NCBI GenBank assembly: GCA_009697815.1
Contig: WLRQ01000029.1
Coordinates: forward strand, 1 to 33,259
Length of the DNA stretch: 33,259 nt
DNA from: Actinomycetota bacterium
Lineage (GTDB): Bacteria > Actinomycetota > Actinomycetes > S36-B12 > CAIYMF01
Direction: 5' to 3'
Both the position numbers and the translations under genes were made by a program. This document shows, piece after piece, positions 26,541-33,259 of this stretch. The notes under the pieces are model-generated. The model saw only the letters and a list, made by a program, of their open reading frames with translations, made no database searches and was not told the DNA's origin. Within the stretch, counting starts at the first letter, position 1. Each line of letters opens with the position of its first letter.

Positions 26541-27724
26541 GGGGTCACCCCGAGGAACACGCGCGGTACGCGCGGCCCGATCCGCGTGACGATCTCGTAG
26601 CCGATCGTGCCGCTGACCCTCGCCCAGTCATCCGCTGAGGGACCGCCGCCGCCGAAGACCACGACTTCGTCACCCGCCGACGCGGGGTCGTCGCCCAGAT
26701 CGATGACCACCTGGTCCATGCACACCCGGCCTGCGACGGTACGTGTGCGACCGGCGGCAAGGATCGGACCTACGTTCGAGGCCGCACGCGGAAGCCCGTC
26801 CGCATATCCGAGGGGAATGAGCCCGAGGGTGGTCTCCGATGCCGTCACGTGATCGTGACCGTACGACACCCCCGTGCCGCCAGGGACTCTCTTCACCGAC
26901 GACAGGCGTGCACGCAACGACATCACCGGGCGGAGTCCGAGATCGGCCGCCGTCCCGACCTCGGGCCCAGGAGAAAGGCCGTAGATCGCGATACCAGGCC
27001 TGACGAGTTCGTAGTGGGAGTTCGGAAGGGTCAATGTCGCGGCAGAGTTGGCCAGGTGGCGCACCTGCGGGGTCAGCCCGGCACGCCGGGCGACCTCAAC
27101 CGCCTCGTCGAAGACGCCAATCTGGTGAGTGATCGTCGAGTGACCCGGGGCGTCGGCGTGGGCCAGGTGCGACCAAATGCCCACGACCTCAAGCAATCCC
27201 GCGGTCTCCGCTTCGCGCGCAGACGCGACGAGTGCGGGCCACCCTGCCGCGGTGGCTCCATTGCGCGAAAGCCCGGTGTCGGCCTTGAGATGGACGCGCG
27301 CCCGTAACCCGGTGACGGAGGCCGCGGCGCATACCTCTGCGAGCGCCCAAAGCTCGGCCACCGAGACGTCAATGTCGTGGGCTAGACACTCGGCCCAGGG
27401 CGCCCCGGGCACCGCGAGCCACGCGAGGATCGGGCCCGCATCCCCCGCATCACGCAGGGCGATCGCCTCCTCGAGCAGGGCGACGCCGAGCCACGTGGCA
27501 CCTGCCTCACGAGCGGCCCTGGCGCACGCGACGAGACCGTGACCGTAGGCGTCAGCCTTGACCACGGCCATCACCCCGGAGGTCGGAGCAGCCTGACGGC
27601 ACCGCGCCACATTCGAGCGCAGGGCGTCGAGATCGATCACGGCCACCGCGCCGCGCGCCGACGCCGAGGGCGTCCAGCCGCGGGGGGCCGTCATCGAGGT
27701 ACTCGCCTGTCCCGTCTCACTCAC
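26537..27724 (-). CDS. alr: Alanine racemase
   Basis: A 395-residue PLP enzyme that makes D-alanine for peptidoglycan. Lys56 in VVKADAYGHG forms the Schiff base, and Tyr288 in GVSYGHDH is the second catalytic base. LANSAAT and RPGIAIYGL are also present. The start is uncertain: GTG at 27724 has a GGAG only 2 bases away; GTG at 27757 and ATG at 27694 are alternatives. The gene is separated from nnrDE by about 60 bases and overlaps the hydrolase gene. Confidence 0.95.
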   Translation of the reverse strand: MSETGQASTSMTAPRGWTPSASARGAVAVIDLDALRSNVARCRQAAPTSGVMAVVKADAYGHGLVACARAAREAGATWLGVALLEEAIALRDAGDAGPILAWLAVPGAPWAECLAHDIDVSVAELWALAEVCAAASVTGLRARVHLKADTGLSRNGATAAGWPALVASAREAETAGLLEVVGIWSHLAHADAPGHSTITHQIGVFDEAVEVARRAGLTPQVRHLANSAATLTLPNSHYELVRPGIAIYGLSPGPEVGTAADLGLRPVMSLRARLSSVKRVPGGTGVSYGHDHVTASETTLGLIPLGYADGLPRAASNVGPILAAGRTRTVAGRVCMDQVVIDLGDDPASAGDEVVVFGGGGPSADDWARVSGTIGYEIVTRIGPRVPRVFLGVTP

Positions 27725-27782
27725 GACTCCAGTGTGGCGCACGAGGTGCGCCCACACCGCCCCACAGGTCCGACTCGCGTCC

Positions 27783-29333
27783 TCACGTGTCCGCGCGTGC
27801 CCATCCCCGCACCTGGCTCACGGCCGCCGGTAGGGCAGTGAGCACATCGGTCGAGGTAATGGCTCGGCCCGGCCCGACTGCGAGCGCCCCTGCAACACCG
27901 TGGACATGAGCTGCCGCAGCGACAAGGCGTGCCGCGGTGTCGTGATCGATAACGGCGCGCGCCTGGTGATGAGCGAGCACCGATCCGATGAGGCCGGCGA
28001 GGACGTCGCCCGACCCTGCCGTCGCCAGTTCCGGGGGCGCGGCCACGGTGACGTAGGCGGCGCCGCTCGGGGCGGTCACGATGGTGGCCGAGCCCTTGAG
28101 GAGTACGACCGCACCCCAGGCACGCGCGAGCGAACGGGCCGACCCGAGCCGGTCTGCGCCCACGGGTACACCCGCTAGCCTGGCGAACTCACCGTCGTGA
28201 GGGGTGATAACCGTGACACCGGCACGACTGGAGACCGCGGCACGCACGTCGGGGTCGTCGGCGATGAGGGTCAGGGCGTCTGCGTCCAGGACGAGCGGCC
28301 CCGCCTGGCTGGCGGCATCGAGGATCGCGAGCCGGGCATCTTCGTCGGTGCCACGTCCCGAGCCCACGACCCAGCACTGCGCCCGTCCACCTAGCCCGGC
28401 CCGGCCTGGTCGCGCCACGGTGTCGGGCCAGGCCGCCACGACAGCCGCATGGGCGGGCCCGAAGTAGCGGACATATCCCGCAATCCCATGGCGGGCACCA
28501 CCCGCGGACAGCACCGCCGCACCCGGGTAGAGCTCGGAACCGGTGCTGAGGCCGACGACACCACGGCTGTACTTGTCATCACCGGCCACCGGTCGGACGA
28601 AGGCCCGCGCCGCCGCCTGGTGATCGACGCGCATGACCGTGTCGCAAGGGTCGAGACCTTCGAGATTCAGTCCAATGTCGGCCACCTCGAGATCACCCGC
28701 GAGAGCCGAGCCAGCGCCGATGAGCAGGCCGGGCTTGAGGACCCCGAGGACGACGGTGCGGTCAGCACGGATCGCGCGCATCGGGTCGGAGACCTCGCCG
28801 GTGTCGGCATCGACACCACTTGGGAGGTCGACGCTGAGCACCGAGACATCGATCTCACGGGCGATCGCCGCCAGCGAGGCCGCGGGTTCGCGCAATGCCC
28901 CATGGCCACCGATGCCCAGGATCCCGTCGACCACCAGATCGGCAGCGGCGAGCAGTTCGGCGGCGGCGAGAAGATCATGCGCAAGGGGGTCGCCAGCGGA
29001 GACAAACCGGCCGCCAGAACGGCGCAGAGCCTCAGCGCCCTGCTCGTGCCAGCGATCGGCCACCAGAACCGCGTCGACTCGTGCACCCCGCGTCGCGAGG
29101 CGCGCGCCCGCGAAGAGAGCATCGCCACCGTTGTCACCGCTTCCGACCAGCAGCACCACCCGCGAACCGGTAACCCTGCCGGTGATCTCGCGCAGCATCG
29201 TGCCCGCGGATAATGCGACGGCGGTGGCGGCCCGCTGCATGAGCATTCCGTCGGGAAGCGCCGACATCGCCGATGACTCAACTGCGCGGACAACAGCGAC
29301 GGGAAGTGCCACGGTTGCAGGGCGGGGCCTCAT
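27783..29333 (-). CDS. nnrDE: Bifunctional NAD(P)H-hydrate epimerase/ADP-dependent dehydratase
   Basis: A 516-residue fusion that repairs hydrated NAD(P)H. The N-terminal YjeF_N/NnrE domain (about 1-230) has [17 protein letters not shown] (64-80) and [12 protein letters not shown] (134-145) and epimerises the S and R hydrates. The C-terminal NnrD carbohydrate-kinase-like domain (about 245-516) has DKYSRG (253-258), ITPHDGEF (376-383) and [10 protein letters not shown] (438-447) and dehydrates the S form with ADP. The ATG overlaps the acpS stop in ATGA. Confidence 0.94.
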   Translation of the reverse strand: MRPRPATVALPVAVVRAVESSAMSALPDGMLMQRAATAVALSAGTMLREITGRVTGSRVVLLVGSGDNGGDALFAGARLATRGARVDAVLVADRWHEQGAEALRRSGGRFVSAGDPLAHDLLAAAELLAAADLVVDGILGIGGHGALREPAASLAAIAREIDVSVLSVDLPSGVDADTGEVSDPMRAIRADRTVVLGVLKPGLLIGAGSALAGDLEVADIGLNLEGLDPCDTVMRVDHQAAARAFVRPVAGDDKYSRGVVGLSTGSELYPGAAVLSAGGARHGIAGYVRYFGPAHAAVVAAWPDTVARPGRAGLGGRAQCWVVGSGRGTDEDARLAILDAASQAGPLVLDADALTLIADDPDVRAAVSSRAGVTVITPHDGEFARLAGVPVGADRLGSARSLARAWGAVVLLKGSATIVTAPSGAAYVTVAAPPELATAGSGDVLAGLIGSVLAHHQARAVIDHDTAARLVAAAAHVHGVAGALAVGPGRAITSTDVLTALPAAVSQVRGWARADT

Positions 29334-29701
29334 GCGCGCTCTGCGATCACGTAGGCGATCGCGAGCTCGCCGTCGTGGGTCAATGACAGGTGCCACCGGT
29401 CGATACCTTGCTCGGCCGCCTGGTCCGCGACAGTGCCGGTAAGCCGCAGCCACGGGCGACCGGTTGCATCGCCGACGACCTCGCAGTGGTGCCACTGCAT
29501 CCCGGTGGGAGCGCCCATCGCCTTGGCGACGGCTTCTTTCGCGGCGAACCGGGCAGCGAGCGAGGTGACGGTGCGGGGGTGACCCGCGTCGGTCAGCTGT
29601 TCGCCCGGTGTGAACAACCGGTCGCGCAGACCCGGGGTACGCGTCAAGGAGGCAGTGAAGCGCGAGACGTCAACCACGTCGATGCCGATGCCCACGATCA
29701 T
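29330..29701 (-). CDS. acpS: Holo-[acyl-carrier-protein] synthase
   Basis: A 123-residue 4'-phosphopantetheinyl transferase that activates acyl carrier proteins from CoA. The metal-binding Asp8 in [12 protein letters not shown] and Glu56 in [12 protein letters not shown] are the family motifs. Length is normal. ATG start with only a weak AGG upstream. It lies after glmS and overlaps nnrDE; the 86-base gap to glmS has only a weak CTGCC/GGCAG hairpin. Confidence 0.95.
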   Translation of the reverse strand: MIVGIGIDVVDVSRFTASLTRTPGLRDRLFTPGEQLTDAGHPRTVTSLAARFAAKEAVAKAMGAPTGMQWHHCEVVGDATGRPWLRLTGTVADQAAEQGIDRWHLSLTHDGELAIAYVIAERA

Positions 29702-29787
29702 GGCTGACAGCCTGCCACTGGCGGGGTCGCGATGTGGGAAGGAGCGCGGCCGGCGGAGGGCGAACTGCCGGCGACGGGCAGTGCCAC

Positions 29788-31638
29788 CTACTCGACCGTC
29801 ACGCTCTTCGCGAGGTTGCGGGGCTGATCCACATCGTGGCCCTTCGCCTCCGCCATCGCCGCAGCGAACACCTGGAGCGGGACAGTGGCCACCAGCGGCT
29901 GCAGGAGAGTCGGGCACGCCGGGATGCGGATCAGGTGATCGGCGTAGGGAACGACGGAGTCGTCACCCTCCTCCGCAATGACGATGGTGCGGGCGCCGCG
30001 GGCGCGCACCTCCTGAATGTTCGAGACGATCTTCTCGTGCAACAGGCTGCGACCCCCAGGGGACGGCACGATCACGATGACGGGCACACCCTCTTCGAGC
30101 AGCGCGATAGGCCCATGTTTGAGTTCACCGGCAGCGAATCCCTCCGCATGCATATAGGCGAGCTCCTTGAGCTTCAGTGCGCCCTCGAGCGCCACGGGGT
30201 AACCCACGTGCCGGCCGATGAAGAGCACTGACGGCGCATCCTTGAGCTGCTGCGCGAGCGCCTTCATCTCCTCGGTGGTGTCCAGTACTAGGTCGATCTT
30301 GCGCGGCATCTCGGCGAGCTCTCGGACGACCGCGGCGATCTCGTCACCGAACTTGTTCCCGCGCACTTGCGCGACGTAGAGCGCGACGAGGTAGCACGCC
30401 ACGATCTGGGTGAGGAACGCCTTGGTCGAGGCAACAGCGACCTCAGGCCCGGCTCGCGTGTAGAGCACGGCGTCGGACTCGCGCGGGATTGTCGAACCCT
30501 GGGTGTTGCAGATCGCCAACACACGAGCGCCTTGTTCGCGGGCGTATCTCATCGCCATCAAGGTGTCCATGGTCTCGCCCGACTGCGAGATCGCCACGAC
30601 GAGCGTGCGCGGCCCCACCACCGGATCGCGGTAGCGAAACTCACTTGCGAGCTCGACCTCGCAGGGCACGCGGGTCCAGTGCTCGAGGGCGTACTTCGCA
30701 ACCATCCCCGCGTGGTAGGCAGTTCCGCAGGCGATGACGACGACCTTGTCGATCTCGCGCAACTGGTTCTCCGAGAGACGCATCTCGTCGAGATGGAGAA
30801 CACCCTCGTCGTTGACGCGACCGATCAGGGTGTCGGAGACCGCCTTGGGCTGCTCGTCGATCTCCTTGGCCATGAAGGTCTCGTAGCCACCCTTCGACGC
30901 CGCTGCGGCATCCCACGTGACCTCGTACTCGGTGACCTCCGCCGCGTTGCCGAAGAAGTCGGTGACGTTGATGAGATCACGGGTCAGTTCGACAACCTGG
31001 TCCTGGCCGAGTTCGACGGCATGACGAGTGTGAGCGATGAATGCGGCCACGTCGGATGCGAGGAAGTTCTCGCCATCGCCACGGCCCACCACGAGCGGAC
31101 TGTTGCGCCGGGCGCCGACGACGACGTCAGGAATGTCGGCGTGCACCGCGACGAGGGTGAACGCTCCCGCGAGGCGAAGGCACACGCGGCGCATCGCCTC
31201 GGCGAGATCCATTCCCGCATCCGGAAGCACGGCCGCCAACAGGTGCGCGACGACCTCAGTGTCGGTCTCGGAGGACAGGGTCACGCCCGTGAGCGCCAGT
31301 TCGGCGCGCAACTCGGCGAAGTTCTCGATGATCCCGTTGTGGATCACTGCGACCTTGCCGTCAGCGCTCACGTGCGGGTGGGCATTGAGATCAGTGGGCC
31401 CCCCGTGGGTGGCCCACCGCGTGTGGCCGATTCCGATCGTGGAGGCGGGCAAGGGATCTGTACCCAGGAGTGACTCGAGGTTGGCGAGTTTGCCGGCCTT
31501 CTTGCGGGTGTCGAGGAGACCCTGGGAGACCACTGCAACGCCGGCGGAGTCATAGCCGCGGTACTCCAAGCGCCGCAATCCCTCCACCACGACCTGCAGA
31601 GCCTGCTTCTCACCGACATAGCCCACGATTCCGCACAT
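29788..31638 (-). CDS. glmS: Glutamine--fructose-6-phosphate aminotransferase
   Basis: A 616-residue enzyme that makes glucosamine-6-phosphate, the entry to UDP-GlcNAc for cell wall. The amidotransferase domain starts MCGIVGYVG with nucleophile Cys2. Two SIS domains follow, the first with [16 protein letters not shown] and the second with [16 protein letters not shown], and the protein ends in [15 protein letters not shown]. No Shine-Dalgarno is seen; a TAGCCT hexamer ends 7 bases before the ATG, which suggests a leaderless transcript. It is separated from glmM by 87 bases, so both could have their own promoters. Confidence 0.96.
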   Translation of the reverse strand: MCGIVGYVGEKQALQVVVEGLRRLEYRGYDSAGVAVVSQGLLDTRKKAGKLANLESLLGTDPLPASTIGIGHTRWATHGGPTDLNAHPHVSADGKVAVIHNGIIENFAELRAELALTGVTLSSETDTEVVAHLLAAVLPDAGMDLAEAMRRVCLRLAGAFTLVAVHADIPDVVVGARRNSPLVVGRGDGENFLASDVAAFIAHTRHAVELGQDQVVELTRDLINVTDFFGNAAEVTEYEVTWDAAAASKGGYETFMAKEIDEQPKAVSDTLIGRVNDEGVLHLDEMRLSENQLREIDKVVVIACGTAYHAGMVAKYALEHWTRVPCEVELASEFRYRDPVVGPRTLVVAISQSGETMDTLMAMRYAREQGARVLAICNTQGSTIPRESDAVLYTRAGPEVAVASTKAFLTQIVACYLVALYVAQVRGNKFGDEIAAVVRELAEMPRKIDLVLDTTEEMKALAQQLKDAPSVLFIGRHVGYPVALEGALKLKELAYMHAEGFAAGELKHGPIALLEEGVPVIVIVPSPGGRSLLHEKIVSNIQEVRARGARTIVIAEEGDDSVVPYADHLIRIPACPTLLQPLVATVPLQVFAAAMAEAKGHDVDQPRNLAKSVTVE

Positions 31639-31645
31639 GGAGGAC

Positions 31646-31651
31646 AGGCTA
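31646..31651 (-). promoter_or_regulatory. Leaderless-type -10 element of glmS
   Basis: TAGCCT read leftward, fitting TANNNT, lies 7 bases before the glmS ATG, and no Shine-Dalgarno is present between them. Together they point to transcription starting at or next to the start codon. No clear -35 is seen. Confidence 0.4.
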
Positions 31652-31725
31652 TCCCGCGGCCGCGATGACAGCCGCGGGCGCGGCAGTAGGTGCCTTCAGA
31701 CGGGTGTCAGCAGCGGGCCAGGGAT

Positions 31726-33078
31726 TCAGGCCAGGGTGAGACGTACCACCTCGGCGAGCCGCTCAGCCACCGCACGTGCCTGCTCGGCCGACGCCGCTTC
31801 CACCATGACACGCACGACGGGCTCCGTGCCCGAGGGACGTAGGAGCACCCGGCCCGTCGTGCCGAGTTCGGCGTCCGCGTCTGCGAGTGCGGCCAGCAGC
31901 GCCGGCTCGGAGGCGATACGTCCCTTGTCGACGCCTCGGACATTCAGCAGCACCTGCGGCAGCTTCACGACGACGCCAGCAAGGTCGGCAAGTGAGCGTC
32001 CCGTCTCGGCGATCCTCGCGAGTAGGTGCAAGGCAGTGAGGACGCCATCCCCGGTGGTCGCGTGGTCGGCCATGATCACGTGGCCGCTCTGCTCACCGCC
32101 GAGGACATACCCGCCCTCGCGCATGGCCTCAAGCACGTAGCGGTCGCCGACCCCCGTCTCGACGACAGTCAACGCGGCCGCCTCAAGTGCGATCTTGAAG
32201 CCGAGGTTGGCCATCACAGTCGCGACCACCGTGTTGTGAGTGAGGGCTCCGCGCTCGCGCATCGCGAGACCCAGTACCGCCAGCACGTGGTCGCCGTCGA
32301 CGACATTGCCGAGGCCATCCACCGCAAGACATCGATCGGCGTCGCCGTCGAACGCGACACCGGCATCGGCGCCGTGGGCCATCACTGCGTCAATCAGGTC
32401 GCCGAGGTGGGTAGAGCCACAGGCCTCGTTGATGTTCAGCCCGTCGGGCGAGGCGTGGATCTCGATCACCGTAGCCCCCGCGCGACGCAGGGCGTCAGGG
32501 CCGACGAGGGACGCGGCACCATTGGCGCAGTCGACGACGACGGTGAGCCCATCGAGGCGGTTCGGCAGGGTCGAGAGAAGGTGCGAGACATAAAGCTCGG
32601 CCCCCTCGCGGTGATCTGAGACCCTGCCCACGTCGGCACCGGTGGGCCGCGCCCATCCTTCGCGCAGACGCTCCTCAATCGCGTCCTCGACATCATCGGC
32701 GAGCTTGTGCCCACCCCGGGCTAGCAGCTTGATGCCGTTGTCGGGCATGGGATTGTGGCTCGCAGAGAGCATCACCCCGAGATCGGCGTCGAGAACCGCC
32801 GTGAGGAATGCGACGGCCGGGGTCGGCAGGACTCCCACGCGCACGACGTCGGCACCCGCACTCGCGAGACCGGCGACGACGGCTGCTTCGAGGAACTCGC
32901 CGCTCGCACGGGTGTCACGTCCGACCACCGCAACGGGACGACGACCCTTCGCAGGACCGAAGGAGCCCACGTCACCGAGGACATGTGCGGCAGCAACGGC
33001 GAGGTCGAGTGCGAGCTCGGCGGTGAGGTCGGCGTTGGCAAGACCTCGCACGCCGTCGGTGCCGAAGAGTCGACCCAT
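31726..33078 (-). CDS. glmM: Phosphoglucosamine mutase
   Basis: A 450-residue alpha-D-phosphohexomutase that converts glucosamine-6-phosphate to glucosamine-1-phosphate, the step after GlmS. It starts [11 protein letters not shown], the active serine is Ser105 in [14 protein letters not shown], the metal loop is FDGDADRC, and the phosphate-binding loop near the C-terminus is [15 protein letters not shown] lies 7 bases before the ATG. The leader carries a five-copy 14-bp repeat. By analogy with mycobacteria, rplM-rpsI should lie just beyond the right edge. Confidence 0.96.
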   Translation of the reverse strand: MGRLFGTDGVRGLANADLTAELALDLAVAAAHVLGDVGSFGPAKGRRPVAVVGRDTRASGEFLEAAVVAGLASAGADVVRVGVLPTPAVAFLTAVLDADLGVMLSASHNPMPDNGIKLLARGGHKLADDVEDAIEERLREGWARPTGADVGRVSDHREGAELYVSHLLSTLPNRLDGLTVVVDCANGAASLVGPDALRRAGATVIEIHASPDGLNINEACGSTHLGDLIDAVMAHGADAGVAFDGDADRCLAVDGLGNVVDGDHVLAVLGLAMRERGALTHNTVVATVMANLGFKIALEAAALTVVETGVGDRYVLEAMREGGYVLGGEQSGHVIMADHATTGDGVLTALHLLARIAETGRSLADLAGVVVKLPQVLLNVRGVDKGRIASEPALLAALADADAELGTTGRVLLRPSGTEPVVRVMVEAASAEQARAVAERLAEVVRLTLA

Positions 33079-33090
33079 GGGGGCACTCCG

Positions 33091-33160
33091 TCTCTAGATC
33101 GGTGTCTCTGGATCGGTGTCTCTGGATCGGTGTCTCTGGATCGGTGTCTCTGGATCAGTG
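33091..33160. repeat. Five tandem copies of a 14-bp unit in the glmM leader
   Basis: TCTCTGGATCGGTG is repeated at 33091, 33105, 33119, 33133 and 33147. The first copy has one change (TCTCTAGATCGGTG), the last has one (TCTCTGGATCAGTG), and the three inner copies are identical. The array ends 12 bases before the glmM start and spans the place where its promoter or 5' leader should be. Confidence 0.92.
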
Positions 33161-33184
33161 ATCCCGCCGGCACGATGCGAACAT

Positions 33185-33219
33185 GACGATGCCCCGGAGC
33201 GTAGCCCCGGGGCATCGTC
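33185..33219. terminator. Strong hairpin terminator upstream of glmM
   Basis: GACGATGCCCCGG (33185-33197) pairs perfectly with CCGGGGCATCGTC (33207-33219) around a 9-base loop. It would end a leftward transcript coming from beyond the window, probably rplM-rpsI, before the glmM promoter region. No U-tract follows. Confidence 0.75.
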
Positions 33220-33259
33220 GACGTGAGGTGGCACACGCGCGGGAGGGGAGAAGATTCAG

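Noticed and set aside
30367-31473. Rightward open frame of about 368 codons
   Set aside because: Antisense to glmS, with low-complexity His/Arg/Asp translation.
33091-33160. CRISPR array
   Set aside because: Unit is 14 bp with no unique spacers; this is a simple tandem repeat, and no cas genes are near.
32772-33236. Leftward open frame through the 14-bp repeats, encoding QRHRSRD-type repeats
   Set aside because: Its body is out of frame with glmM, and the repeat translation is a by-product of the tandem DNA repeat.
33220-33259. Possible end of rpsI at the right edge
   Set aside because: A leftward TGA at 33256-33258 and the mycobacterial gene order (rplM-rpsI-glmM) are compatible, but almost no coding sequence is present to judge, so no feature is reported.

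Overview
The window is a chromosomal segment of a high-GC actinobacterium. Several gene neighbourhoods match those of Mycobacteriales: DUF5679 / E1-like protein / ABC1 kinase near uvrD2 and mycoredoxin; guaA, a choD-like oxidase, guaB3 and guaB2; whiB3 divergent from groL1-groS; and tsaE-tsaB-rimI-tsaD, alr, nnrDE, acpS, glmS and glmM. Mycoredoxin, a WhiB protein and a His-tailed GroEL1 fit this order. A BldM-like regulator and an added homocysteine methyltransferase suggest a genus outside Mycobacterium; Dietzia or a relative is my guess, not shown by the sequence.

Left part (1-7330): the start of a divergent YgjP/M48-like metallopeptidase, then about 660 bases without a gene that hold a promoter-like site and a nested hairpin. 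A rightward cluster follows: a 53-residue DUF5679 zinc protein, an orphan E1-like TOMM leader-peptide-binding protein and an ABC1/UbiB-type kinase, the last two overlapping by 4 bases. Next come a small CxxC protein (leftward), a PNPOx-like flavoprotein (rightward), the helicase UvrD2 (leftward) and mycoredoxin (rightward). In mycobacteria whiB7 lies in this interval; it is absent here.

Middle part (7331-17780): purine synthesis on the minus strand (guaB2, guaB3, a cholesterol-oxidase-like choD, a proline-rich DUF4190 membrane protein, guaA). Upstream of guaB2 are a BldM-like orphan response regulator, a TPR-like protein and a MerR regulator with a possible cobalamin-binding domain, where mycobacteria carry sigD. 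Divergent from these is whiB3, with an inverted repeat at its predicted transcription start.

Chaperone and right part (17781-33259): groS-groL1 behind a promoter with two CIRCE operators, and a divergent SAM methyltransferase whose upstream region carries a copied 45-bp stretch including a CIRCE half-site. A compact minus-strand series then runs from glmM (aminosugar synthesis) through glmS, acpS, nnrDE (repair of damaged NAD(P)H), alr (D-alanine), an alpha/beta hydrolase and the t6A tRNA-modification genes tsaE, tsaB and tsaD with rimI, ending in a monooxygenase-like protein and mmuM. Many junctions are 4-base ATGA or GTGA overlaps, so translational coupling is likely. glmM is preceded by five tandem copies of a 14-bp unit in its leader.

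Most of the window is core housekeeping. No insertion sequence, phage gene, CRISPR array, tRNA or rRNA was seen. The less explained items are the orphan TOMM/ABC1-kinase cluster, the nested hairpin RNA near 431-503, the 16-bp-spaced iterons near 9646-9684, the copied CIRCE segment and the glmM-leader repeat.
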